A stretch of 64,000 bases of DNA, from the NCBI GenBank assembly GCA_947243795.1, contig OX365929.1, forward strand, positions 868,001 through 932,000, read 5' to 3'. This document shows positions 1 to 9,162 of this stretch, one piece after another. Both the position numbers and the translations under genes were made by a program. Position 1 is the stretch's first letter; each line of letters begins with the position of its first letter. The DNA is from Saccharomyces uvarum. Taxonomy: Eukaryota; Ascomycota; Saccharomycetes; Saccharomycetales; Saccharomycetaceae. Below the pieces are notes generated by a model. It did no database searches, had not been told where the DNA came from, and saw nothing but the letters and a program-made list of their open reading frames with translations.

Positions 1-411
1 CATAAATTGTTGTCCTTTCCCTTTTCCATCCATGAGAAAAAAAAGAAAATTTGACGTCGCCGTCGCGTCGCAGTCTAAAATTGCAGTAATTTGTCCTGTT
101 GGACGACGCAAATTGCTGCAGACTGTGACTTGCATGCCACTTACGAGCACATATGCTTGAAAACGTTTGAACAAGCTGCGCAATAGTACGGGGGATAGAA
201 ACTAGTTCAAATCTGTGTAGGCACCTGCTTTTAAGCCTAGAGGTATGGCCCTACGGGCCGACCCGAAAAATCGCACTCCGTGAGACATGACAAAGCCGCT
301 CGTTTTGACATCTTTTTGAAAAATTATTGATATTTAGCATTTTAAGATTTGCTGGCAATCGGCCTTAGAAGCATTTGGTATAGGGCAGTGGGGAATAAAG
401 ATCGAACCGCA
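1..411. promoter_or_regulatory. Upstream region of TFB1
   Basis: This stretch has no convincing gene. It is AT-rich with a GC-rich patch near 50-75 that contains TGACGTC. In S. cerevisiae the neighbour to the left is SUM1 on the opposite strand, so the window probably begins inside a divergent promoter. That neighbour is inferred from synteny and is not visible here. An Abf1-type site lies at 279-291. Confidence 0.6.
279..291 (-). promoter_or_regulatory. Abf1-type binding site upstream of TFB1
   Basis: The bases CGTGAGACATGAC match, on the reverse strand, the Abf1 consensus RTCRYNNNNNACG (GTCATGTCTCACG). It lies about 120 bases before the TFB1 start, a usual place for a general regulatory factor. 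The match is by eye; binding is inferred. Confidence 0.45.
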
Positions 412-2346
412 ATGTCTCATTCCGGTGCTGCCATTTTCAAAAAGGTTTCGGGGATAATTGCTATAAATGAAGATGTGTCTCCTGCAGAATTGACGTGGAG
501 ATCCACAGACGGTGACAAGATCCATACGGTTCCATTGTCCACCATCGACAAACTGCAAGCTACCCCAACGTCAAGTGAAAAGATGATGTTGAGGCTGATT
601 GGGAAAGTGGATGAATCAAAAAAGCAGAAAGATAACGAAGGGAACGAAGTCTTGCCGAAACCACAATCTCATATGTTTTCGTTCAACAATAGAACGGTCA
701 TGGATAATATTAAGATGACTTTACAGCAGATCATTTCCCGTTATAAGGATACGGACATATATGAAGAGAAGAGAAGAAGAGAGGGATCTGCACAAAACAC
801 AGAAACACCGATGAGTCTCTCTCCCGCGGAGACTGACACTCCAACGTCACATCTGGATACGCCACATCTGAATAATGGAGCTCCGCTAATCAATACGGCC
901 AAACTGGATGATTCCTTGTCTAAAGAGAAATTACTGATCAATCTAAAACTCCAGCAATCTTTGTTAAAGGGTAACAAACTATTGATGAAGGTTTTTCAAG
1001 AAACAGTCATCAATGCTGGTTTACCCCCACTGGAGTTTTGGTCTACTAGAATTCCGCTGTTAAGAGCCTTTGCTCTATCCACTTCACAAAAAGTAGGGCC
1101 CTATAACGTTTTGTCCACTATTAAACCAGTGGCCTCGTCGGAAAATAAAGTCAACGTTAACCTGTCAAGGGAGAAAATTTTGAATATTTTTGAAAACTAT
1201 CCCATTGTAAAGAAAGCTTACACTGACAATGTCCCCAAAAATTTCAAAGAACCAGAATTTTGGGCAAGATTTTTCTCTTCGAAATTGTTTAGAAAATTAA
1301 GAGGTGAAAAAATCATGCAAAATGACAGAGGTGATGTGATCATCGATAGGTACTTGACATTGGATCAAGAATTCGATAGGAAGGATGATGATATGCTACT
1401 GCATCCAGTGAAAAAATTTATAGATTTGGACGGTAATATACAAGACGATCCAGTAGCAAGAGGCAATAGACCGGATTTTACTATGCAACCAGGTGTAGAC
1501 ATCAATGGTAATAGTGACGGGACGGTGGACATCTTAAAGGGTATGAATAGGTTAAGCGAAAAAATGATTATGGCTTTGAAAAACGAATATTCCAGATCAA
1601 GTTTAGAGAACAAATCGAATAATGCGAACGATGACGAAGATGAAGATAGGGATGAAAGAAATGAACTAAAAATTGATGATTTGAACGAGAGTTACAAGAC
1701 CAATTATGCTATCATACACCTCAAAAGAAATGCTCACGAAAAGACAACTGACAAGGATGCAGACGACGTGGTAACCCCACAGAAAAAGGCAGATTTGAAT
1801 GTCTCTAACCAACAGATGTTGCAACAATTGTCATTGGTTATGGACAATTTGATCAATAAACTAGACTTGACGCAAGTAGTTCCCAATAACGAAGTAAGTA
1901 ACGGAATCAACAAAAGAGTCATAACCGCAATCAAGATCAACGCTAAGCAGGCAAAACACAATAATGTCGACTCGGCACTCGGCGCTTTTGTAGGCACCAC
2001 CTCTCAGGCAAATGAATCGGAAGTGAAAAGCGACCTCCCAGTAGACTTGTTAGAGAGTTGCAGAATGCTGCATACCACGTGCTGTGAATTCTTGAAGCAT
2101 TTTTATATTCATTTCCAAAGCGGTGAGCAAAAGCAAGCCGCCACCGTCAAGAAGCTTTATAACCATTTAAAGGACTGCATTGAAAAGCTGAACGAGCTGT
2201 TCCAAGACGTTCTCAACGGTGACGGTGAGCCCATGTCGAACACGTGCACAGCTTATTTAAAGCCAATCTTGAACTCTATCACGCTGGCCACAGACAAGTA
2301 TGACGAGTGTTACGACGAGTATAACAGCTCGAACGGTGCTACATAA
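412..2346 (+). CDS. TFB1: TFIIH core subunit Tfb1 (p62 homolog)
   Basis: Subunit of the general transcription and repair factor TFIIH, acting in the nucleus in RNA polymerase II initiation and nucleotide excision repair. The product is 644 residues, close to the 642 of S. cerevisiae. The N-terminal ~115 residues form the PH-like domain (start MSHSGAAIF), known to bind acidic activators and Rad2/Rad4. Two BSD domains follow: one around residue 203 (LPPLEFWSTR) and one around 280 (EPEFWARFFSSKLFRK), with the paired aromatic residues typical of BSD. A variable acidic linker lies near 400-430 and a conserved helical C-terminus follows. The open frame runs 21 codons further upstream, but the first ATG is at 412 and matches the family start. 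Identification is secure. Confidence 0.97.
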   Translation: MSHSGAAIFKKVSGIIAINEDVSPAELTWRSTDGDKIHTVPLSTIDKLQATPTSSEKMMLRLIGKVDESKKQKDNEGNEVLPKPQSHMFSFNNRTVMDNIKMTLQQIISRYKDTDIYEEKRRREGSAQNTETPMSLSPAETDTPTSHLDTPHLNNGAPLINTAKLDDSLSKEKLLINLKLQQSLLKGNKLLMKVFQETVINAGLPPLEFWSTRIPLLRAFALSTSQKVGPYNVLSTIKPVASSENKVNVNLSREKILNIFENYPIVKKAYTDNVPKNFKEPEFWARFFSSKLFRKLRGEKIMQNDRGDVIIDRYLTLDQEFDRKDDDMLLHPVKKFIDLDGNIQDDPVARGNRPDFTMQPGVDINGNSDGTVDILKGMNRLSEKMIMALKNEYSRSSLENKSNNANDDEDEDRDERNELKIDDLNESYKTNYAIIHLKRNAHEKTTDKDADDVVTPQKKADLNVSNQQMLQQLSLVMDNLINKLDLTQVVPNNEVSNGINKRVITAIKINAKQAKHNNVDSALGAFVGTTSQANESEVKSDLPVDLLESCRMLHTTCCEFLKHFYIHFQSGEQKQAATVKKLYNHLKDCIEKLNELFQDVLNGDGEPMSNTCTAYLKPILNSITLATDKYDECYDEYNSSNGAT

Positions 2347-2977
2347 AACCGGTCTTCCGGTGGCCCTTCCCACCCCCTTCTGATATTATTTATTTACTGC
2401 ATGTTACATATTACATACGATTCAAATTGACGTGTGTATTCTTCCCTTTTGGTCTTTTGTCTCTCTCTCTTTCTTTCTTTACACAATAGAAGGACGCGGG
2501 AGCACGATTAACGCTGCGGTGCGCTGCACCAGCCGTGCGTGTAAATAGAACATTTTACGCGACAACACGCACGAATGGCTCGGGAAACAGATACGAAACA
2601 GACACGAAACAACACAAGCACTCCGGCGCGCAATTGGTAAGCTGCAAATCAATACGTTTGAGCTCTACGGTTTTTTATTCATTTCATGAACAGAACTTGG
2701 ACACACGTTTGATCCTTCTCCATCTCTAGCGCATATACCAAAATTACTTGCTTTTATTCCGATAATTCATTATAAAATGTCAGCCAGTTATTTCAGGAAA
2801 GCTGTCAAGGTGATCATCACCTTCGACGATTATGAAATTTTTTGGTATAATGCATCTCATCGAGAGTTCTACGTGCATGACATTAAAGCAGCACTTGAAG
2901 AACGCTCAGTTAGTATTCGTATGCAATAAACCTGTTAGAGCAATATCGAAACGGCTTGTTTGGATACTACAGGAAAA
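2347..2977. promoter_or_regulatory. TFB1 3' end and SSF2 promoter
   Basis: Intergenic stretch of about 630 bases. It holds the TFB1 3' region, a CT-rich run at 2461-2480, a small GC-rich patch with a 5-bp hairpin (2518-2530, GGTGC/GCACC) and the SSF2 promoter with RRPE-like and PAC-like elements. Short frames here have no recognisable protein features and I do not call them genes. Confidence 0.6.
2833..2863 (-). promoter_or_regulatory. RRPE-like and PAC-like elements upstream of SSF2
   Basis: TGAAATTTTTT at 2833-2843 resembles the RRPE element. The reverse complement of 2854-2863, TCGATGAGAT, matches the PAC core GATGAG with flanks close to GCGATGAGAT. The pair sits 115-145 bases before the SSF2 ATG. 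RRPE (Stb3) and PAC (Dot6/Tod6) are the known signature of ribosome-biogenesis genes, which fits SSF2. Confidence 0.55.
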
Positions 2978-4330
2978 ATGGCCAAAAGAAGACAAAAAAA
3001 GAGAACTCATGCGCAGATTATACCTGAGCAGGAAAAGGGTATTCCAAAATCAATGGTCATTAGAGTCGGGCAAACTTCCTTGGCCAACCACTCTTTGAAC
3101 CAATTAGTAAAGGATTTCCGCCAAATCATGCAACCACATACAGCTATAAAATTGAAAGAGCGTAAGTCCAATAAACTCAAGGATTTCGTCGTTATGTGTG
3201 GTCCACTAGGTGTTACTCATCTCTTTATGTTCACGCAATCTGAAAAGACAGGTAACGTTTCTTTAAAGATAGCAAGAACTCCACAGGGACCTACTGTCAC
3301 TTTCCAAGTGATGGATTATTCCCTGGGTAAAGACATCAAAAAGTTCTTAAAAAGACCAAAATCATTGAATAATGATGACGTACTAAATCCACCATTGCTA
3401 GTCTTAAACGGGTTCTCCACATCCAAGAAATCCGGCGAAGACAATCAGGACGTAAACGTAGAGAAGGTCATTGTTTCCATGTTCCAGAATATCTTCCCAC
3501 CTTTAAATCCAGCTAGAACTTCGTTAAATTCTATCAAACGTGTATTTATGATTAACAAGGACAGAGAAACGGGTGAAATTTCCATGCGTCATTACTTCAT
3601 TGATATTAGAGAAGTAGAGATATCTAGAAACCTGAAAAGGCTTTATAAAGCTAAGAATAATTTGAGTAAAACGGTGCCGAATTTACATCCAAAAGATGAT
3701 ATTTCCTCATTGATCTTGGACCACGATTTGGGTGCCTATACGTCTGAATCCGAAATTGAAGACGACGCCATTGTGAGAGTGGTTGATAGTCAAGATGTCA
3801 AAGCAAAGCAATCTCAAAATTCGAAACCCCAAAAGAAATCAGCAGAGGTAAAGGATGATAAAGAGGAAGGAGAAGAAGAAGACGTGGAAATGGAGGAACC
3901 TAAACGCCAAGAACCTTCCCAACCGACTCCACGTAAGAAGGCTATCAAGCTTACTGAATTAGGACCAAGACTAACCCTAAAACTGGTCAAGATCGAAGAA
4001 GGAATCTGTTCAGGTAAAGTGTTGCATCACGAGTACGTTCAAAAGTCAAGCGGAGAAATCAGAGAATTGGAGAAGAGACATGCTGCAAAGATGAGACTCA
4101 AGGAACAAAGAAAGAAAGAGCAAGAAGAAAACATCGCGAAAAAGAACGCTGTCAAAGATGCCAAAAAGGAACGTAAGTTGGAAAGAAGAAAAGCTAGAGC
4201 AGCAGAAGAGGGCGACGGTGAAAACAACGCAGATGCTATGAGTGATGATGAATCTTCTTCCAGTGAAGATGAGCATTACAGTGATGTTCCTGAAGATCTG
4301 GATAGTGATTTATTTAGCGAAGTTGAATAG
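2978..4330 (+). CDS. SSF2: Brix-domain ribosome assembly factor Ssf2
   Basis: Nucleolar factor of early 66S pre-ribosomes, needed for 27S pre-rRNA processing towards the 60S subunit. In S. cerevisiae it has a near-identical paralog, SSF1, located elsewhere, so SSF1/SSF2 are told apart here by neighbours rather than sequence. The product is 450 residues (453 in S. cerevisiae). A basic start (MAKRRQKKRTHAQ) is followed by the Brix domain over roughly residues 25-350, including the FVVMCGPLGVTHL stretch. The tail is a highly charged Lys/Glu-rich coiled coil ending in an acidic serine-rich segment. An in-frame extension of six codons upstream lacks an ATG; the ATG at 2978 gives the family start. 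Convergent with PIB1. Confidence 0.96.
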   Translation: MAKRRQKKRTHAQIIPEQEKGIPKSMVIRVGQTSLANHSLNQLVKDFRQIMQPHTAIKLKERKSNKLKDFVVMCGPLGVTHLFMFTQSEKTGNVSLKIARTPQGPTVTFQVMDYSLGKDIKKFLKRPKSLNNDDVLNPPLLVLNGFSTSKKSGEDNQDVNVEKVIVSMFQNIFPPLNPARTSLNSIKRVFMINKDRETGEISMRHYFIDIREVEISRNLKRLYKAKNNLSKTVPNLHPKDDISSLILDHDLGAYTSESEIEDDAIVRVVDSQDVKAKQSQNSKPQKKSAEVKDDKEEGEEEDVEMEEPKRQEPSQPTPRKKAIKLTELGPRLTLKLVKIEEGICSGKVLHHEYVQKSSGEIRELEKRHAAKMRLKEQRKKEQEENIAKKNAVKDAKKERKLERRKARAAEEGDGENNADAMSDDESSSSEDEHYSDVPEDLDSDLFSEVE

Positions 4331-4590
4331 ATCGCTATATGTATATATTATTTGTGTGCGTGTATACTACTCATTTATCAGTTATAATTCTTATAGACGC
4401 TAAGAGACTTGAAAACTTTCATTCGAGATGGGGAATTATCTCAAATTAAATTAGGGAATATATAAGATCATATTTAAACAAGTATAAAAAGTTGTAAAGC
4501 AAAAAGTAAAGAAAAACCTCCAACTATTGAGCAAAGGAAGAAATTGAGTTTTACGAAAAATTTGTAATGAAAATCAGGCTAGGTAGGTAT

Positions 4591-5454
4591 CTAAAATACA
4601 GCGTCATGAAAAGGGCAAAAATTTCGCTTAACAAAAGAAGGGCTATTCCCCTTTTGACCTGCGGCCATTTGCGCTTTCTTATGAAACCAGTTTTTGATAC
4701 ATTTATAATGGAAAACACACAGGCACTCTAGCCTCCCAACTTTCTCGCCAGGCTCCATGTCCTCAAAACAGATCGGACATTCTTTGATTTCAACATGATT
4801 TTCATCATTGGTTGTAATGGGCGGTATTTTATAGACTAGCATTCTATTTTGGAATGTTGGACTTTCTTTTGCAGTCTCATTTCCCGCTGCAGATGTTGCT
4901 GTATGTTGTTGGGCATTTTCAGCTCTTTGTAAGCAATCTTCTACGTGTTCTCTCGTTTCTTCATCATTAGCAAACTGCGCTAGATCCGCATTACAAATGG
5001 GGCAAAATTGGTCTTCTTCGTTTTGTGAGCTTCTGCATCCCGCTTCATCTTGATCTACTGCGTCTTCCATGATTTCCGTGTCTTCATTATTGTCATCGTT
5101 CAGTGCAACGGGCGTATTGGTGCTCAACGGCACCGCAACTTGCGACAGTCTTGGGTCTTTGTTGGCAGAAGATACCAATAGATTTAAATGTAGGAGGTTG
5201 TCATAGCACTCGTTACAAGTTCTGTATGGAGGTGATTCCGCATCGCTATTCTTTTTCTGCAAGACCTGGACCTTTTTTTTATTATAATTTACAAAGTTCT
5301 CGGTACAGGATGAACAAAATATTCTTCCGCAGCATCTACAATGATGTCTTCTTACCAGAAACGAAAAGTTTGCCTTACATTGGAAACAGCTCTGAGCTTC
5401 TTCGTCCGTCTGCCACCTGGCGAGATTGTTTATACAATCTTCCTTGATAGCCAT
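4591..5454 (-). CDS. PIB1: FYVE/RING E3 ubiquitin ligase Pib1
   Basis: RING-type ubiquitin ligase anchored to endosomal and vacuolar membranes by phosphatidylinositol 3-phosphate. The 287-residue product (286 in S. cerevisiae) has an N-terminal FYVE zinc finger with WQTD at 14-17, CxxC at 23-26 and the basic PI3P-binding motif RRHHCR at 35-40. A second, incomplete CxxC cluster lies mid-protein (CPICNADL). A C-terminal RING begins CPICFEDM at residue 226, with the inner Cys/His ligands ([10 protein letters not shown]) and a final CPFH near 280. The middle is acidic and poorly conserved. It converges on SSF2, leaving 260 bases between stop codons. Confidence 0.96.
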   Translation of the reverse strand: MAIKEDCINNLARWQTDEEAQSCFQCKANFSFLVRRHHCRCCGRIFCSSCTENFVNYNKKKVQVLQKKNSDAESPPYRTCNECYDNLLHLNLLVSSANKDPRLSQVAVPLSTNTPVALNDDNNEDTEIMEDAVDQDEAGCRSSQNEEDQFCPICNADLAQFANDEETREHVEDCLQRAENAQQHTATSAAGNETAKESPTFQNRMLVYKIPPITTNDENHVEIKECPICFEDMEPGEKVGRLECLCVFHYKCIKNWFHKKAQMAAGQKGNSPSFVKRNFCPFHDAVF

Positions 5455-5810
5455 GTGACCTAATTTTTAAAGTATTGTACCTCAGCAGAAAAACACAACA
5501 GTAGCCAACTCTACTTAAGCGGGCTATTGTCTTATCGTTCCCCATAAACCATATTGTTCGTTCAAATTTAGTTCCACATTTTTCTCTTTCTTCTAATACG
5601 CTTTGGTAAGCGTCGATGCCGCTTACCCGGACAATGAGAACCCTTACAAATTGCTAGTCTCTTATCGAAGATTGGCTAGTTCAGGACTAATAAATACCGC
5701 ACTAAGCTGGATTCGACGCGAGGAACCTACTGTACCGCTTGGTAAACTCTTACGTTGCCCTCACTTTGTAGTGCAACATCTTTTACGGTTTCAATTACAA
5801 AAAAAAAGCT
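5455..5810. promoter_or_regulatory. PIB1 promoter and RAD34 3' end
   Basis: A stretch of 356 bases between the PIB1 start and the RAD34 stop, both on the minus strand. It holds a Reb1-type site at 5623-5630. No gene seen. Confidence 0.6.
5623..5630. promoter_or_regulatory. Reb1 site upstream of PIB1
   Basis: TTACCCGG is a full match to the Reb1 consensus. It lies about 170 bases upstream of the PIB1 ATG and just past the RAD34 stop, so it could serve as a promoter nucleosome-excluding site and a roadblock terminator for upstream transcription. Function inferred. Confidence 0.55.
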
Positions 5811-7892
5811 TTAATCACGCCCGTCACAAACTTCATCATTATTTTCAAGATTTCCATAGTCAGCATTTAATCTGTCCTTGACCCGTAGCTTTGTTAATAG
5901 ACTGTCCCAGAGGGAAAGCCCCATTAGTAATTTGGTTTCACGTTTCAAATCTTGGATCAATTTGTAGTCACTCTCTTTGACTAGAATGTTTTCGATTTTA
6001 GGAATAGCGTGGCCTTTTTTCTGTTTGAAATCAAAACCACTCACCACTTCCAAATACTTGATACTTTGGGCATTTTTTTGGGTTTTGTTATATTTTTTTA
6101 TGAGACCCTTGACATCGTCTTCTTCGTTAAGCGCAACTAATTCGAACCCGTCAGGCTTATTTTCTATTGAATATATTTCGATGTTGCCAAATTTATTCTT
6201 ATAGTGCGACACATCTTCTACCACATGCTCGTAACCAAAGTGGTCATGATACGTATCAGAGTATTTAGGAGTCTTCGTTGTTTGCTCGTATGAGAACAAT
6301 TCTTTTATAACGTATCTGTCTAGATTTTTGCCCATTCGTTCCTTCATTGGGAGGTACTTCTTACGTTTTAATGGTCTGGCATCAGGTAAAATGGAACGGC
6401 CTAGTATGGCCCAATGTTGTTTACTCTTTAATAGTATAACGTCTTTTTTCCAAAAAACAGGCTCTCTCAAACTGTTCATTTCGGATAATGGGGCAACTGG
6501 TTTAGCGTGTAAATTTAGTACTTCATTAGACTTTAGTATCGAAGAAACTATAAAATTATCAGCTCTTTTAATTTCTGTGACATTTTTTGGCAATGCAAAG
6601 TTAGCTAGCGCGATATCAGCCATTAATGCATCATTATGGTAGGGAGCCTTTTTTCGGTTCCATATTTTCAACCACCTAGAGAGATTTTGGTAACTTACAT
6701 AATGCTTTGATTTCAAAATGGGAGAAGACTCAGATAATTTGAAGTATCTATAGCAAACATTTGGCACATATCTCGGGGAAACGTCCTGCATTATTCCTTT
6801 GGTATATTCCATGTGAACCACGTAGTGGAACTTTTGATTCAGATTGAGCTTCATGTCCATTGGAGGCTGATAATTAGGAACAAATTGATTGTTACGTGTT
6901 TTTAAAACAATTTCACTTTCATCCAGATGAGCTATAGGGTCGATGATATATAGCTCATCCTTGCTTAGGAAAGGAACCTCTATTTCGATCCAAAAATACG
7001 GTTGTATCAGATCAGTATCAAATATATTAGGTACTCTGCCAATTCCGTGTTCAATCTGCCATTTCACTTTATTACACCTAATATCGTAATCGTGTAATGG
7101 CAAAGCAAAGCACAAGTAAAGATTCTTGGCTCCTGGTAAAATATTATTCAAGATAATTAAGAAGAACAGAGTCAGTATATCTCTGTTGGCCATCTTCTTC
7201 TTAGCCATGTTTCGAATATCATCAATGTCGTTATTCAGCAATGGCCTGTTACCATAAAATTCTTGCTGATTATCGAAAACGTGTTTGTATGTAGATTCAG
7301 AGAGCGGACTAGCCTCTTGGTTATCGGCATACTTCGTGAGATATTGTAATCTATTGAGATTCTGTCTGATACCGTTGCTGTTGATTTTGTAGTTAGAACG
7401 AAACCATAGTACTAGTCCAAGTAACAGTGTCCTCAAGGTAGCAGTTTTGGAGGTTTGATTCTTTGCACCCCAACTTTTGAATTTTTTGGTAATCAGCTTG
7501 GGTACCGATCTTCTTAAACGTCTATTTAATCTCTCGTCGGCAGTCCATTTCATTCTAGTTTTCAGCAAAGATAGCATAAACGGCATCATTACAAGATGCA
7601 ACCCATACTTAAGTCGTTGATAATTATGCACTTTTCTTTTATGCTTCCTCTTGCGCTTACATGTTGTCTCAGTATCTCGGTGTGTATTATCTACAGTGAC
7701 AGTTATACTTCCATCCAAAGGGATTTCTTCCCAATCGATATCGCTCAGTGCTTCCTCTCCATCCTGGCTCAATTCATGAAATGAATCATTTTCCTCCTCT
7801 TCATCACAGAACAACTCCTCTTGCTCTCCATTTTTCCGCAGTTTCCGTTTAGCTTGATCATGGTGGCCCGATTCGAACGACCTTTTAACCAT
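5811..7892 (-). CDS. RAD34: Rad4-family DNA repair protein Rad34
   Basis: Homolog of Rad4/XPC used for nucleotide excision repair of RNA polymerase I-transcribed rDNA. The 693-residue product (692 in S. cerevisiae) has an acidic, basic-patched N-terminus and a central transglutaminase-fold region (about residues 130-440). A C-terminal BHD module follows (about 440-640), including FWKKDVILLKSKQHWAILGR and the WxxxGR-like family landmarks. Full length and continuous. RAD34 rather than RAD4 is supported by length and by its position between PIB1 and IPK1. Confidence 0.95.
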   Translation of the reverse strand: MVKRSFESGHHDQAKRKLRKNGEQEELFCDEEEENDSFHELSQDGEEALSDIDWEEIPLDGSITVTVDNTHRDTETTCKRKRKHKRKVHNYQRLKYGLHLVMMPFMLSLLKTRMKWTADERLNRRLRRSVPKLITKKFKSWGAKNQTSKTATLRTLLLGLVLWFRSNYKINSNGIRQNLNRLQYLTKYADNQEASPLSESTYKHVFDNQQEFYGNRPLLNNDIDDIRNMAKKKMANRDILTLFFLIILNNILPGAKNLYLCFALPLHDYDIRCNKVKWQIEHGIGRVPNIFDTDLIQPYFWIEIEVPFLSKDELYIIDPIAHLDESEIVLKTRNNQFVPNYQPPMDMKLNLNQKFHYVVHMEYTKGIMQDVSPRYVPNVCYRYFKLSESSPILKSKHYVSYQNLSRWLKIWNRKKAPYHNDALMADIALANFALPKNVTEIKRADNFIVSSILKSNEVLNLHAKPVAPLSEMNSLREPVFWKKDVILLKSKQHWAILGRSILPDARPLKRKKYLPMKERMGKNLDRYVIKELFSYEQTTKTPKYSDTYHDHFGYEHVVEDVSHYKNKFGNIEIYSIENKPDGFELVALNEEDDVKGLIKKYNKTQKNAQSIKYLEVVSGFDFKQKKGHAIPKIENILVKESDYKLIQDLKRETKLLMGLSLWDSLLTKLRVKDRLNADYGNLENNDEVCDGRD

Positions 7893-8138
7893 TATTTTCC
7901 CTTCCTATAAACCCTTTGCTTTGTATAAACGTACTTTGAGATTTCAAAAAGTAAGTTGTTCTCTCAACTTTTCATCAAGGTGACAGCTCTTTGTCCAGCA
8001 GCATTTCGTTGTAGTCTTTACGTTTTTCAAAGGGTGCTTGAAAAAAAAATACTTAGCAATAAACTATTCAAATCCCTGTGATATATAGTAGCATACGTCC
8101 GGTTCATTAATATAGGAATGGCAAGAGGTATATATAGA

Positions 8139-8987
8139 CTATTTACTCGAAGTATGAAAGATTTTTTCACCGGATTCCACTTGGCATTGAGTTTTGGTCC
8201 AATGAGTCCATTTTTTTTTCGGTTTTAGATCTACATCTATTATATGTACACATAACGTATTTCCGGCACTATTCCATTCGATGAAACATGTCACATCTCT
8301 GAGTGTCATGAGTAGTAAGAGATTGTCTTTTATATCGTGAATTGACCGTAAATCCTTTATTGGAATTGCATTTTCTGTAAGTTTCTTCTGCAATTCATAG
8401 AGGATTTTGAAAACGTTATTTGCATTGCGCAAGTACTCAAGTATCGTGACTTTAAACTCATCAGGGTACTTTTCGTAATCTATCAACATTGTTTCCAAAT
8501 GCGATGAGTTCATTAGCAGTTGGTTGTAGCAGTATTTTGTTTCTCTACCTTTTAATGCGTTATGTGTGCAGTTCCTACAGTAATCAGTATCGTAGTATAT
8601 CCATTTGGGTTTTAGTTCCAAAAGGATTGTTTGGAAATTTTGTGAGCAATAAGATTTCAAAAGGTGATCATTTTGAATTAAATTAGTGGCAATCTTACTA
8701 GCCAAATTTTTAATCTTGATAACTTTTACTACCTTTTCGTCTAATTCTGAAATAAAGGTGTTTAAAATGGGCCTTAAAATAGCTGTGCTCACATCAATTA
8801 GTTCCATAGGACAAAGCAAACCATGTAAAAGAGGTTCTACATGGTTCTTGATATAATGGATGTTTTCGATAGTATAAGCATTATTTGCTGATAATAGATG
8901 TGGCCAACGAACACAGCACCGCCACAACCAATTTGGATGCCCATATTCAATCAATACGTTTGCTCCACCACGTCCGACAACTCTCAT
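8139..8987 (-). CDS. IPK1: Inositol-pentakisphosphate 2-kinase Ipk1
   Basis: Nuclear kinase converting Ins(1,3,4,5,6)P5 to InsP6, which supports mRNA export through Gle1/Dbp5. The product from this start is 282 residues (281 in S. cerevisiae). Visible family features are the N-lobe glycine motif GRGGANVLIEYG near the start and the ELKPKW motif at 124-129. A Cys-rich stretch (CRNCTHN) and the C-terminal MTLRDVTCFIEW strand follow. An earlier in-frame ATG at 9041 would add 18 residues. I chose 8987 because it matches the known protein and has A at -3, whereas 9041 has C at -3. Divergent from OMS1 across only about 175 bases. Confidence 0.93.
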   Translation of the reverse strand: MRVVGRGGANVLIEYGHPNWLWRCCVRWPHLLSANNAYTIENIHYIKNHVEPLLHGLLCPMELIDVSTAILRPILNTFISELDEKVVKVIKIKNLASKIATNLIQNDHLLKSYCSQNFQTILLELKPKWIYYDTDYCRNCTHNALKGRETKYCYNQLLMNSSHLETMLIDYEKYPDEFKVTILEYLRNANNVFKILYELQKKLTENAIPIKDLRSIHDIKDNLLLLMTLRDVTCFIEWNSAGNTLCVHIIDVDLKPKKKWTHWTKTQCQVESGEKIFHTSSK

Positions 8988-9162
8988 CGTGACCTCGTTC
9001 TCAAAAGAGGCATCGTTTTCGATGACCTTGACGGCTGGCATCAGCCATAACTCAAATTATTGTCTAGAAAACTCTTAAGACCGAAACAGAAAACTATCTA
9101 GTGGACTACTGTCAATAAAAGCTAAAGCCAAGAAACATACAGGAAACCCAGCATACGTGAGG

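Noticed and set aside
2535-2729. A 64-codon plus-strand frame in the TFB1-SSF2 gap
   Set aside because: No ATG at its start (GTG), no motif, and it lies in a promoter region.
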